64,000 nucleotides of DNA from Tetrahymena elliotti 4EA (GCA_000231825.2 JH720295.1:1288911-1352910); one strand, 5' to 3'. Counted from the stretch's first letter, positions 40,345 through 54,467 are shown. Made by a program: numbers and translations. The notes: generated by a model not told the origin, from the sequence alone.

Positions 40345-42258
40345 AATAATCTTATTAAACTTTATTTTTAATTACATTTTTTAAAAATAAGTATTTATTT
40401 CATAGATTAATCCAAATTATTTAATTTTTTTCAATAAATTGTGTAAAGAATTTAATACTAAGATTCTTTAAGTCACAATTTTTCAACAAAATTATCAAGA
40501 AAATGATGTTAAAATTTTTATGGTTTGCTTTTATTTTTAAAGAATCAAATACTAATACTGTAATTTTGAATATTCAGAAATGTATTACCTACCAGTTAAT
40601 TCTAGTTAGAAAAAAATTTTAATGATTATAAATTAAATGTTATGCAATTTTTTGATGTACTTATATTTTTAATCATACACCATACACAAAACGAGTTAAT
40701 TAATTCTTCCTTTCTATTTTTCGAATCAATTAATTGAAGACAAACAAATATTAATGAAAAATCATTCATTTTTAGAATTTTTTAGAGTTTATTTATGGAA
40801 ATAATACTCAATATTTTAAATAAAAAATATTAACTAATCCTAAAATATTTTTAAATGTTTTAAAAAATTGCTAAAAATATTTATACCATCATCAAATTAG
40901 CTATACTTCTTTTCTATTGAGTTCCTAGAGTTTAAAATCATTATGAAATGTTTGATATGTCTAGCAATTTACTATTTATTGGTTGAAAAGGCTTTAAAAT
41001 AAAAAAATTATTTTGAAATTTAATCAAAATATATTTTATTTATGTTATTTCCCTCTTATTTTTATGTTGAGAAATTATTTTATCAAGATTTAGAAGAGCA
41101 AATAACTTTATTTTTAAAAATACAGATTAATATCATGATATTTATTGTTACGATTTGAAAATGGATTGGATTTTTTAAAGAAACTTAATCATTTAGAGCC
41201 CAAAAAACATTTTAAAAGAGTTAAAGTAAATGATTTAAATAAGTATTTTCATTTTTTAATTCTTTTTAAGAAAATCAGATAAATCTTTTTTATTTCTACT
41301 TTGAATTTAGAAAGATTAATGAACTAATTTTTGCTAAATGAAAACATTTTAATAGTAATTAAATATGTTAATAATGGATTAGCATTTTATATCAAAAATT
41401 TTAAAGGAATTCGGCAATTTAATTAGTGAAAAGACTCATTTTCTATGTCACTTTAATCTAGATTAACAAAATTTAAAAAAATTAAGTCTTTCATTTGAAA
41501 ATTAATTTAAATGTAAAATCGAAGACTTTAAATACATAAGACAGAAAAAGAAAACTATATTTCAAAGAAGTTAACATTTTCTATTTAAATTTAAATTCAC
41601 TAGAAAGTCTATCATGCCTCAAAAATTAATTTCTAATAATCAAAAATTAGATAAATTTAAAAGAACTACTAAAATATTTATTTTAATAGAGTTTTGGAAT
41701 ATTTTATTTCAATTATTATTGTAGAGATTCTTGGAAAAAAGTTGAAAGAAAATATTAAAATGATATGGTCAATTTTTAATTAAAATCAAATATTTATTAT
41801 ATCATAAAGAATATATGGAATAAAATTTTATTGACAAATAAATAAATATTAAATAAAAAAAAATTAGAAAATTAAAAAATTCCCCTTTCACAAAAAAGGA
41901 AATTTACATTCAAAGGAATAATATCTTAATAAACAATTTTCAAAAAAATTATTCAAACCCAAATAAAAAAATACTAAAGAAACAGATAAGAGTTTGTTTG
42001 AATATTAATTAATAAACGAAATCGAAAATCTGAACATAATTAAGTTTATCTGTTAAGAGGATAAGTTAAAACAAAATTTTAAGAGTTTCCATTACAAAAA
42101 TCTTAAATTAATCTTTTTGTAAAATAAATTTTTCAAAATAAAGTAATTTATTTTACTTTAATAAAAGTAATTATTAGGAACCATCTTAACAATTCTAATA
42201 ATTACAGTAATTGAAAAATTAATAAAAGTAATAAATTTTTTAACAAATTAGAAAAAAA
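40345..42258. other. Intergenic, no gene seen
   Basis: About 1.9 kb of AT-rich sequence between the second giant gene and the TPR gene. No coding reading, RNA gene or repeat was recognised on either strand. Confidence 0.6.
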
Positions 42259-45200
42259 ATGGATTTTACTACAACGAATGAAGAGTTAAAAAAGTTAGCA
42301 AATAAAAATATGCTTGAACAAAAAAATAATTTGTAAATTAGAAATCATCTTTAACAAGAAAAAAGATTAAATTATATCTAATTATAATCCTAATAAAAAA
42401 AAGATAATAAACTAAAGATAAAATCTGAGTATTAAATAAATATTTTAAAACTGCAAGAAGAAGAAAATAAATAGACTGATAACTCTAGCTCTAAAATAGA
42501 TCCTTAAATAAAGCATAGAAACAGAAGTTTAGCAAATGAGTAATTCAAAGCAACTTATAAAAATGATGAAAGCTAAATAAATAATTAATTAAGAAAAAAA
42601 TCAAAAAATAATAAAGCAATCACATATCATATTAATGAAAAAGAACGACAGTAAAATTTATTAAATTCTTCTACCAATACTAGAGTTATGACTAATCATT
42701 CAAATAAATCAGATTAAAATGAACCAAACCTAAATAAAGATATTTAAAAAATCAAAACATAAGATTAAAATGATGACTAATAATGTCAAAAATTAGATTA
42801 TCTTAATGACGAATTAGTAGCTTAAATGAAATCTTGTACAAATTTGAAGAATAGTTAAATTAATTTATTGAGTTCTGAAAAAGATAGATTCTTATTAAAA
42901 AATAATTTATAGGAACCTATTAAAAATATTAATAATGATAACTAAGGAGAACAAGATAAATAAAATGAAAGACTTAAAATGGTCTTACCTAATTAGATTA
43001 ATAAAATAATAAATAAAATATTGTCTAAATATACCAAAGGTTAAATTAAAACTCCTATTAATTAATCTAAAAATAAATAAAAACCAGTTTTTTTTGACTA
43101 AGTAAGTAAAAATTAAATCCAAAAGAAACCAGACGAAATAAATAAAGAACCAAAGACAAACATTCAATCTTGCAATAATTTTTAATTTGAAGAAGAAAAT
43201 GTTTTTAATAATGAATAAAAACATTAAGAATATGAATAGGAAGGCTAAATACTCAAGCTGAATAACTTAACAAAACCAATATTTGAGAATAATAATGAAA
43301 TAGCTTTGATAACAAGAAGCAGAAGAGTTCATTATACTTAATTGAGTCTACCAAATCTATAAAGAAATAATTACTTTGAAAATAAAAGAGTACATACAGG
43401 ATAAAGTATTAGCAAAACACAACTTCAAACTTAATTTAATGAATAAAAAATTGATAAAAATGAGCTTTTGTTAGAAATTAAATAAATTGAATTTAATAAA
43501 AACCTTGAAGCTTATAATAGCACTAGAACAAGCAGATCTATATCTAGAAAATAGGAAAGTAAAAGTAGTATTAGATCAAGTTTCATTTAAAGTTAAAAAG
43601 AGATTACTATCAAGAGATAGAAATAAAGAACCCTTTCCCAAAATAACTTATTATTTGTATAAAATTTACATACAAATCAAACTTTTTTAGATTAATCTAA
43701 TAACCCTTAGGATTTCTAAATTTTAAGTAATCGTTCTGACTAAAGTAGATATAAATTACCTGAATATTATTAAGTAAAAGAATCTCTTATTTCAAAATAT
43801 CAGTCAAAAAACTAAAACATATTCTCTGAATATTATTCTAAAAAAGATTTAAGTAGAGTTAAATAGCAAAAAATAATAACTGAAAGATAGTAAAACCTAG
43901 ATTAAATCGCCACAAATAATGAATAGAAGGATAAAGCTTCCATCAGTAATATTGACACATAATTGTTATAAACTCAAAAAAGTAATTAATCAAATTTAGA
44001 TTCATAGTTGCCAAGCCCTTCTAGCATTTAAATTTTACAGAAAGATTATCAGCAATTTGAGGAATTGGATTTTAGTAACCAGCAGACTCTTAAAAAAAAG
44101 AAGAAATTATTGAAAAATAAAAAAAAAAAACCTTTAGATGATATAATATTAGTAAAACCTGACTTAAAATATAAATATCTCTAAAACCAAATAATTGAAC
44201 AAAAAAACAATTTTAAAGATTAATCTCCTAAATAATTTTAGTGTGAAGAAAACAAAGATGAAATTGGGATTCAAAATAATTTGATAATGAAATATTAGTT
44301 TCAAGAATTTGATAAAACAGTTAAGAATAGATTTAAAAATAAGTTAAAAACTATTAGCTTTGAAAAAAGTTTATAAAATTTAAGTTCTTTCTTGAATATT
44401 AATCATAATCATAATATAAATGCTTTTCATGAGTTTGATGAAGGCTTAAGGAGTTAGCATTTCCAAGAGGAATCTTAATTAATTATTCAAAAATTAAAAG
44501 AACAACATTTTGTTTTAGATAAATTAATCCAAATCAAATAATATGAAGACACTTTTTATGGCTACTAATTAATAAATAGAAATAAAACTAAATATATTTT
44601 CAAAATTAAATACTAAGTTCATAAATTTGAACCATTTGTCTTAAATTAAAAGCTCATAGCATAAACTAGTTTTAATAATTAAAATAATTCTGAAAGGAAT
44701 TAGAATAATTAAATAAGTGGAATTATCAAGAATATATGGCCTTGGTAAGAATTACAACAAGAGATACAAGTTTTAGATTAGATTAAAGATATTAAATATT
44801 AACATGTTCAGATTTCAGAAAAAACCTCAATTCTATCTTTTAAGTAAGAATATTGTACTTTGGTTGAATAAGCTTTTTATTTGAAAGATCAAGTAAGAGC
44901 TTGGAACAGAACATATTTTAAACATATTAACTCACAATAAAAACTTTATACTGAAAAATGTGGTTTATTTGATAAATTTTTGCAGAATGAAGCTTTCATT
45001 TTAAAAACCCTCGAAGAAAAAAAATACTTTTTAACTAAATTTTTGTATTCGGGAACATCATCTATTTTATTTGAAGGGTACATAGAAAAATAAATTGGAG
45101 TTTATGAAGATATATCTATAAAGATGTTATTTGACTAGTCTCCAGAAGATATTAAACAAGAATTTCAAATAATGAAACTTTTTGGGAGTAATTTTAACAT

Positions 45201-48200
45201 CATTTAATATTATGACATGATTTAATTAAATGAATAAATATCAGTTTTGACTCTAGAAAGATGTTAATACAATCTGAGCCAGGAATTAAATTTAATAAAA
45301 AATAACTCATTAGAATTTTCAATAAGTAAGCTGACATAAATTATCTCCAATTTATTAGATGGACTCATTTAATTGAGGTTTTTTAACATTGTTCATCCTG
45401 GAATTTAACCAGATAGTATACTTCAGACATAAAATGGTGTCTATATTTATTCTGATTTTGAAATGTCCTCAATTAAGATGGCAAATAATTTGATTAATAT
45501 AAAAAGATATAAAGACCAAAATGAGATTTTAGAACAAAATAATTTTGATTCAAACACTGATTTTAAAATAGATATTTTATCTTTGGCTAACTTAATCAAA
45601 GGAATTATCAAATAATTTAGAGAGTTCAATAAAAATAATCAAAAAATTGACGAATATGTCTAAATATTAGAACGCCTTGTAGAAAAATAAATGATACTTA
45701 TTTAGACTAATTAAAAAGAAAATATTTAATCTCTACATTTATTATTATTCTATCTAATCATTGAGAAAATAGATGAATAATTTTTTTTGGAATATTTTTA
45801 AAAGATTGAGTTAATAAATTAACAAATAAACTCCTTAAGTGATTAAGGACTACCTCATTTTTAAAACCTAAATCTTTACTACTAAAAATTTGTTTTAAAA
45901 ATTTTTGAATCAGAGAAGGTAAGATTAATTGCATATTTTGGAGAAGAAAAGTTTTAAATTTTAAAATCGAATTATTTAAAACAAATAAGTTAATGTTATG
46001 AGCAATTAAATGATTAAGAAAATGCACTAAAATTTTCTTTGGAATCTCTTTCTATTTCACAATAGATAAATAATACCAACTAAATTCAATTAGGCTCAAC
46101 ACTTTATCTAGTTGCATAATGTTATAAAAATAAAAATGATTATCTAAACGCTCTTCATTATGCTCAAGAATCTCTTAACTTATTTTTAAAAATATTTAAA
46201 GGTAATAACTAATTTATAGCATAATCTCTTTACCTAGTTGCTTAGTGCTACTCTGATAAAAATGATTTTAAGAGCACTCTCAAATTTTCTTTGGAATCTC
46301 TAAAAATATTCAGGTCAATTTATGAAACTAATCATAAATCAATAGCCAAATCTCTTTATCTTGTTGCATGGTCTTATCAAAATAAGAGCCAAATTGATAA
46401 AGCACTTTAATATTCTTTAGAGTCTCTTTAAATATATAGGTAAGTTTTAAAAGGGAATTATTCATCTCTTTCTTCATGTCTGTATTTAGTTGCTTAGTGC
46501 TACTCTGAAAAGAGTGATTATGAGAATGCATTGAAATATTCATTAGAGTCTTTAGAAACAGATAGATAAATATATTAAGGAAATCACTCATCAATAGCAT
46601 CATCTCTTCATCTTGTTGCTTAGTGCTATATGCTAAAAAGTGATTGTGAGAAAGCTCTATAATTTTCTTTGGAATCCCTAGAAATGTATAGATAAATTTT
46701 GAAAGAAAATCACCCATCTATAGCATCATGTATATATCTTGTTGCTTAATGCTATTCAGATAAAAATGAGTATGAAAATGCTTTAAAATTTTCCTTAGAA
46801 TCTTTAGAAATGTTCAAAAAAATTTATAAAGTAAATCATTCATCAATAGCATCATCTCTCCACCTTGTTGCTTAATGTTATAAAGACAAATTTGACTTCG
46901 AAAATGCACTTAAATTCTCAAAATAATCTTTAGAAATGGAAAGATTTATTTTTTAAGGAAATCACTCATCTATTGCTTCTTCTCTTTATCTTATTAGCTA
47001 ATGCTATAAGAATTAAAAAGATTATGAAAATGCTCTAATTTATTCTTTAGAATCACTTGAAATGAACAGATTATACTTTAAAGAAAACCACTCTTCAATT
47101 TCATCTTCTCTTTATTTAGTTGCTGAGATCTATTATGACAAAAAAGATTATGAAAAGGCTCTATAATATTCTTTGGAATCTCTTGAAGTTGAGAAAAACA
47201 TTTTTAAAGGGAATCATTTATCAATAGCTTCAACTCTTTACCTAGTTTCTTTATGCTATCAAAATAAAAAGGACACAGAAAAAGCCCTAAATTACTCTCT
47301 GTAATCTATAGAAATGATGAATAAAATATTTACAGAGAATCACCCTACATTAGCATCATGCTTATATCTTGTTGCATAATGCTACTTTGATAAATCCGAT
47401 TATGAAAATGCTTTAAAATTTTCTTTGAAATCTCTTGAAATGAATAGATAAATTTATGAAAGTAATCATTTATCAATAGCACAGTCTCTTTTTCTTGTTT
47501 CTCAGTGTTATAAAAATAAAAATGATCATGAAAATGCAATCAAATTTTCTTTAGAATCAGTTGAGTTAAATAGATTAATCTTTCATGATAATCATTTATC
47601 AATAGCTTCATCTCTTTCGCTTGTTGCATAGTGCTACAAAAATAAGAAAGATTATGAAAATGCTCTAAAATATTCTTTTGAATCTCTGGAAATGAAGAGA
47701 TCAATTTTATCAGAAAATCATTAGTTAATAGCATAGCGCCTCTAATTTATTGCCTAATGCTATATTTTAAAAAATGACAACGAGAATGCTCTAAAATTTT
47801 CTATGGAATCACTTGAAATGAATAGATAACTTTTTAAAGGAAACCATTCATCAATAGCTTAATCACTTTAGGTTGTTGCATAGTGCTATAAAAACAAGAA
47901 TGATTTTTATGACGCCTTGACATTTTCTTTTGAATCTTTATAAATGTATAGATAAATATTGAAAGGCAATCACCCATAAATTTAGTAATCTCTACAAGTT
48001 ATAGCCTAATGCTACTTTAATAAAAAAGATTATGAACACGCCTTAAATTATTCATTAGAATCTCTCTAAATGAGCTAATAATTATTTAAAAGTTATCATT
48101 CATCTATTGCTTCTTCCCTTTACCTTGTTGGATAGTGTTATATGATGAAATACAGTTATGAAAGTGCTTTAAAATTTTCTTTGTAATCTCTTGATATGAG

Positions 48201-48417
48201 AAGATAAATTTATAAAGGAAATCATTCATCTATTTCTTCATCTCTATTCCTTGTTGCTTAGTGCTTTATGCTAAAAAAAGATTACAAAAATGCTCTAAGA
48301 TACTCTTAGGAATCATTAGATATAGGCTAAAAGGTTTTTGCCAAAGATCATTATTATCTGTAAGAATTCATCACCTTAAGAGATGATATAATTAAAAATA
48401 TAAATCACAAGAAATGA
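42259..48417 (+). CDS. Pseudokinase-like protein with 19 TPR repeats
   Basis: A single uninterrupted reading of 6159 nt gives 2052 residues, from the first ATG to the TGA at 48415-48417, with no introns. Residues 1 to about 750 are hydrophilic and rich in N, Q, K, S and E, likely disordered. Residues of about 925-1140 look like a degraded kinase fold, with a glycine-loop-like YSGTSSILFEG and an IKM strand. HPGIQPDSIL (1046-1055) stands where HRDxKPxN is expected, and DFE (1066-1068) stands for DFG. The catalytic Asp of HRD, the loop Lys and the glycine are changed, so activity is unlikely. Residues 1243-2040 form 19 head-to-tail 42-residue TPR units of the kinesin-light-chain type (LVAQCYxxKxDYENALKFSLESLEM). 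The role is probably that of a scaffold; the partner is unknown. Kinase-plus-TPR proteins are a known ciliate theme. Confidence 0.88.
45985..48378 (+). repeat. 126-bp coding tandem repeat (19 TPR units)
   Basis: Nineteen consecutive units of 126 bases, each encoding a 42-residue TPR, run without any change in length. Conserved anchors per unit are QCY, the ENAL helix and SLESLEM, with NHSSIASSL closing most units. Middle units are more alike than the first few, which suggests growth by internal duplication. Minus-strand open readings over this block are shadows of the repeat. Confidence 0.92.
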
Positions 48418-50678
48418 AAAATAAACTTCTTATAATAAAATTTATATTTCTGTAGTCTCTTTGAAAACAACAGTAGATTAAAATTAATATTTAGTTTAAT
48501 TAATGTATTTACTAATTAAAAACAAAAGGTATTGTAAATCTTTTAAAAATATATTTCAAGGATAAATAGAATGCATGTAGAACTTGTTCGTAGATCTAAG
48601 ACTTTCATTTGTCTTAAAAGAATTAAAAGAAAGATATTAAAGAAATAAGTAATATTAAAAAATTCAAAAATAAAGTCATTTTTTATAATTGTTTTTACTG
48701 ATACAAAATATCCAAAAATTAGAATTTGTTTTTTTTAATTGTTCTAATTAATTCATTTTTAGAAAAGAAGATTTCCAAAAGATGTAGTTGGATTTGAAGA
48801 TATTAACTTACATGTATGTATTATCTCTATTTTTAACATTTATTTCTTTTTGGTATGTTAAATTAATTATTCATCCATGTATCAAATTTGATTCAAAAAA
48901 TTTGTTAATAACAGAAATTGTGGAAAATAGACTAACAAACTATCTGATTAAAAAAATAATTGATAAATATTTGTTTAGAGATTGGCTTATTTTATTTTAA
49001 ATTTATGAAAATACATTTTGAAATGTTTTATTATGGAATTTAAAAGTTTAATAACGAAAAGTATATTTTAAAAATTGGATAAAGTATACAACTTATTTTT
49101 GGGTGTTTTTATTTTGCTTAATTGGAATATTGTTCTTCTCTTTTGTTTGTAATCAAAAAGAAATTAAATTCACCTCATTTTTTCAATTGAATTAAGTAAT
49201 AATATAATACAGTAAAGGTAAAATTTGATATACTTTTTTTTAGGTAAGAAATGTGGAGAAGCTAAAATAAAATACATTAAAATAAGTTTAAATAGCTAAT
49301 TCTAGGAGTTAAGCAAACATTTTTTTAAATGTAGAGAGTCTGGATATTGATATTGAAATAAATTGTGGAACCTAATTAATTAAATCTATTGATTAATTTA
49401 TTAATTTTCCCACATAAAAATACTATTTAAAGCTTCAGTAATATAAATCTAACAGGTGGCAAACAGAGGAAAACATCGGAAAGATTTTTGAAAGAATTAT
49501 TTGCTTGAAAGATTTAATCTAAAATACCAAAGACAATAAAAGGTTTTGAAAGATCTTTGTAAAAGAAGAAATAAAAATATAAAATCTGAGTGGGAAATTA
49601 TTTATAGGGTAAATAAACAATTGTAATTTTTGTTGTAAAAATAAATCCTTTTTCGAGTCATTTTTCTTTCATATTTCAATATTTTATTTACTTTTACTTT
49701 TTTATTTTTTGAAAATTTTATTATTAAACTGATAAGTTTTTCAGTTATTTCAAATCCTTAAGAAATAAGTAACTAATAAATAAGAAAAACAAAATGTCTA
49801 TTTATCTATCTTAAGAAAATAAAGTTGGCAAGTGGATATAAAAATTTTTGATTATTAAGACGACAATCTAATTAATTTGAAAATTTCTGATAGAAAAGAT
49901 TTCTTAAATTCACTTGGGAAATTGTTGTTTAAATTAATCTGATTTTTTGGTTTTTCTTTGTGATGATGATTATAGTGAAAAATTAGAGGAATCTGTGATA
50001 TTCAATTAACCACAATATCCCCAAAAAGTTAATGTTTATTTTTCTCCAAACAAATTTTAATATATTTTGATTTTTCTATTTATTATTTGTATTTTTTATC
50101 AGTTTTTAAAATTGAACATTAAAAGAAAATTGCGAAAGTTAGAGTGAAAAGCAAGTTTGAAAAAATATTTGAAAATGGTTTGGATTGGATATTTGTAAGT
50201 TAAAAAATAAAGAGAAAGTGGAGTTTAAGAAGTTACTTTTTGTAAAAGATTAAAGAGCCTGAAATTTGCGAAAAAAATTCCCAAAATTAGATTAATAAGC
50301 TTTAGACATAAAAAAACAAATTAAAACTAATTATGCGTCAGTTTTCACCTAAAACCTATTTGCTGATGAGTCAAAAAAATAATACTCTCAAGAAATACAT
50401 GAAAATAAGATATTTGTAAATATCAACTTTAATTTTAAAATTGGTGTCAAAAAATGAAAAAGACAAACACGTTACCAATAATCTATAATCTAAATTCAAT
50501 CAGACAGTGTTGATTGAAAAACTGTATTAAAAAAGATTTGCCTTTAAAAAAGACAACAAAAAAACAAATTATTAATAATAAAAAATAAATAAATACAAAC
50601 AACTTTTAATAAATTATTAGATTTTAAGTAAATAAATTAGTAGGTTTTAATAAGATCAAGAAGAAAAAGAATCACAAG
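48418..50678. other. Intergenic, no convincing gene
   Basis: About 2.3 kb between the TPR gene and DPYD. Weak open stretches near 48570-49010 on the plus strand have no recognisable motif and no support from a paralog. The last part is the DPYD upstream region. No RNA gene was recognised. Confidence 0.5.
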
Positions 50679-53600
50679 ATGTTTTCAAAGGTTTTAAGAA
50701 AGGGAAGTAGCGTATTGTTTAAGTCTAACAACACTAAGACTCTCAAGATGTTTGGTGCTTGCAATGTCAACTCATTGCATAAGTTTGGTGATGAGATTGA
50801 ATCGAAAGTCATGAACATGATGTAGACCTAAATTTCTAAACCTACTCTTCGCCCTACTAAAGAAAGAGAAGCTTACTCTGAATCCCACGATAAGACCCCT
50901 CACTGCAATGGTTGTCACAAATGTGGTAGCTGGGAGAGAGACATTCCTCTTATGACCATTTAAGAAGCTGTTCGTGAAGCCAATCGTTGTTTAAAATGCA
51001 ATGATGCTCCTTGCTAAAAGGGCTGTTCTACTTCTATTGATATTAAGACTTTCATTTACTGCATCCAAAACAAGAATTGGTATGGAGCTGCAAAATGTAT
51101 TTTATCTGATAACCCTCTTGGTTTAACATGTGGTTAACTCTGTCCAATTAGTGAGCTTTGTGCTAGAAATTGTAATGTTAGCCACACCGAATAAGGTGCA
51201 ATTAAGATTAATAGACTCTAAGAACTTGCAGTCAGAATATTCAAAGAAATGGGTGTTAAATAAATTCGTGACCCTGCTAGAAAGAATCTTCCTAGCTCTT
51301 ACAAGACTCCTATTGCCATCATTGGTGCTGGGCCTGCCTCTTTGAGTTGTGCTACTTTCCTAGGACGCATGGGTTATGAAAATGTCCATATTTTCGAAAA
51401 GGTTAGCCGTGGTGGTGGTATTACATCTAATGAAATTCCCTAAAACAGAGCTCCTATTGAAGAAGCCCTTTGGGAAGTTGAAATGGTTGAATAACTTGGA
51501 GTTAAGATTCACTACAACAAGGCTCTTGGAAGAGATTTCTCTCTAGAAGATCTCAAATCTCAAGGATTTGAATCAGTCTTTTTGGGTATTGGTTTAAATG
51601 ATCCTAATTCTGGTATTAAAGGTTCTTCAAAAGAGTTCGCTTTAAGTGCTGAAAGAGCTCGTTAGGCCAACAATTTTCATTATTCTAAGCATTTCTTGAC
51701 TTAGGTTGGTTCAGCTATCAAAAAAGGAGGAAACTAATAAGAAGAACTAATTGATGTACCAAAACTTGATGGACATGTTGTTGTTCTTGGTATTGGTGAT
51801 ACTGCTTTAGATTGTGCAAGATCTGCCTTCAGACTTGGAGCTAAAAGAGTCACTGTTGCCTTCAGAAGAGGTTTCTAAGATCTTAGAGCTAACGATGAAA
51901 TTTTTGAACCTGCCAGATATGAAGGTATAAACTTTGTGGCTTATGCATCTCCCTTAGAATATGAATTTGACTCAAATGGTTAAATTAAAGCTGTTAAATT
52001 TGATAAGAATCTCCCTCAAAACAATGATAATGATAACCTTAAATATAAAAATACCAACCAAATATTCTCCATTCCTTGTGATCATGTTGTCTAATCCTTT
52101 GGCTGTATTCTCCCAGATGAATAATGGATAAACAAATTGAAAAAATCCGATACTTTATTAGATATTAACACAGATACCCAATAAACAAAGGCTTATGAAT
52201 GGATGTTTGTTGGTGGTGATGCTGTAGGAACAAAGAACTTAGTTGATGCTGTTAATGATGGTAAAACTGCCTCTTGGTATATGCACAAGTATATTTAGGA
52301 AAAGCACGGTCTGAAGGTTCCTGAAACTCCAGAATTGCCTGGATTCTACACTGAAATCGATGATGTTGATATTTCTACTCAAATTTGTGGAGTCAAAATG
52401 CAAAATCCTTTTGGCTTAGCTTCTGCCCCACCCACCACTTCATATCCTATGATTGCTCGTTCTTTTGATATTGGTTATGATTTTGCAGTTGTTAAGACAG
52501 CTGTCTTAGATAAGGACACTGTCTTTAATGTCTCTCCTCGTATCTTCAAAGTACCTGATCCTTTAAGATAAGATTGCAGTTATGGTAACATTGAATTAGT
52601 CTCTGAAAAATCTTTGAAGTATTGGGTTGAAGGTGCCAAGCAAATTAAAAAGGATTATCCAAACAAAGTTTTAATAGGTTCTTTGATGGCAGCATATAAC
52701 AAATAAGATTGGATCGACATTATGCAACAAGTTAAAGATGCTCCTTTCGATATGATAGAATTGAATTTATCTTGTCCTCATGGCATGAACGAAAAGGGTA
52801 TGGGTCGTGCTTGTGGTGAAGATCCAGATATTGTCAGAGACATTACTTCATGGGTAACTAGTTAAACTAAGCTTCCTATCATAGTTAAAATTACTCCCAA
52901 CTATGGCCAAGCTGAAGTTCTGGCTCAAGCTGCTTATGAAGGTGGTGCTAAGGCTGTCACTTTAACAAATACTATGCCTGGCCTCGTTGACCCTTATCCA
53001 GATGGTGAATCCTTCAATGGTGTAGGCCTAGAAAAGAATATTGCCCCTGGTGGTTCCACTGGTTCCATTTTAAGACCTTTTGCTATGAGAAAGTGTGTTG
53101 ATGTTGCCAAATCTGTTCCAAAAATTGATATTTTTGCTTCTGGTGGAATTATTTCTGGCGATCATGGTATCAACTACCTCCACTATGGAGCTAAGGCACT
53201 TTAAATTTGCTCTGCTGTATAAAACTTAGATGCTGCTACTGTCTTCTATGATTTAAAAACCAGTCTCTAAGCCAATCTGTATGCTAATGCCAGTCAAAAA
53301 CTTAAGAAAAATGGATGGAAAGGTTAATACCCTCCTTACTAATTTGAAAAACTTAAAACCCCAACTGCAGTTGAAGCCCCTTAGAGAGTACCTAAAATCC
53401 TTGAAATCGTAGGTGCTAAGCTAGCCAAGGTTTCTCCAATAGAAAAAATGTCCAAAGAAATAATTCAAGTACCTGAAATCAGTAAAGACAGCTGCTTAGA
53501 ATGTGGTAGATGCTACGTAGCATGTTCTGATTCTGGCTACTAAGCTATTTAATTCGATGGCTATAACAATGTACCCAGAATCATTGAAGAAGATTGTACA

Positions 53601-53750
53601 GGTTGTGCAATATGTGTTGCTTCCTGCCCTGTAGAAAATGCTATCAAGATGGTACCAAGAAAGCTCCCTTACACTGCTTCAAGAGGTATTCCTCCTTCTT
53701 CCGACTGCCCTCCTGAAAACTTGATCACAATTCCTCCCTACAAATTCTGA
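50679..53750 (+). CDS. DPYD: Dihydropyrimidine dehydrogenase (NADP+)
   Basis: This intronless gene gives 1023 residues, close to the roughly 1025 of animal enzymes. It reduces uracil and thymine with NADPH, the first step of pyrimidine breakdown. All modules are visible. N-terminal Fe-S ligands are present in [13 protein letters not shown] and in the block [17 protein letters not shown]. An FAD site reads [10 protein letters not shown] and an NADPH site [10 protein letters not shown]. An FMN barrel begins near [15 protein letters not shown], with [13 protein letters not shown] and the catalytic Cys at residue 712 in RACGEDP. Two C-terminal ferredoxin motifs follow, [11 protein letters not shown] and [11 protein letters not shown]. 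The first 30 residues are basic and rich in S/T/K/N and extend past the animal start, so organelle import is possible but unproven. The coding DNA is noticeably richer in G+C and in C-ending codons than its neighbours, which suggests high expression. Confidence 0.98.
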
Positions 53751-54467
53751 AAAAATAAAAGTTAAAAGTGAAACACATTGAAAAAAAGATTATTTTAATT
53801 TAAATTATTTACTATATCATTTAAGAAAATTACTTTATTTAAACAGAAATAATTTCATGTATTTATCTCTTCAATATTTCATAAACATATTCAATTATTC
53901 TTTTTTATTTACTAAAAATTATTTTTACAATATTTAACTCACATATTTTCTAATCCTAAATTAAAATAAATTGATCTTTTAAAAGGTTTTAGGAGTTAGA
54001 ATCTTTTATTTTAAAAAGATATTTATGGATTTACTTTGTCTGTCAAAGTAAAAATCATTAAATAATAAAGAGTTTGCTTCCCTGATCGATCTCCAAAAAA
54101 TTTTCCATAAAATTTCTAAAATTTAATTTCAAAATATTTTCATTTCATAAAAAGGCAAATAGGAATAATTTTTTTTAGAAACAGTTTAAAAATTACAATT
54201 TTCATCAATTTTTAAAATAAATTGGAAATTTATTACTTTTAAAAAATTTAGAGGTCCTTTCTTTTTCAAAATAAATTAAAAAAATTAAATTTTTTAAAAT
54301 CATAAAATATCCTTTTATTAAAAAAAAAAATTTAATTTAATAATAAAATTAGATTAAAAATGTACTAATTTACTCAAATTCTAGATATTTATTTAAAAAT
54401 ACATAAATTAAAATACCTAATAAATAAAATCAATATTTTACATAATTCGATAGTTTTAAATTTAGTT
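53751..54467. other. Convergent 3' intergenic region
   Basis: 717 bases between the ends of DPYD (plus) and the first channel gene (minus). It is AT-rich with long A and T runs, and no further gene was seen. Confidence 0.65.

Noticed and set aside
46328..47734. Minus-strand open readings over the TPR block
   Set aside because: They are periodic shadows of the 126-bp TPR repeat on the plus strand and have no domain of their own.
45985..48378. Regular repeat spacing that could suggest a CRISPR-like array
   Set aside because: The period is 126 bases, the repeats are translated TPR units in one frame, and there are no unique spacers.
48570..49010. Possible small two-exon or membrane-peptide gene after the TPR gene
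   Set aside because: Open stretches are short, the best reading lacks an ATG in one frame and needs a guessed intron in another, and no motif is seen.
52335..53204. Two separate short proteins
   Set aside because: Both are internal pieces of DPYD cut at TAA/TAG codons that encode glutamine here.
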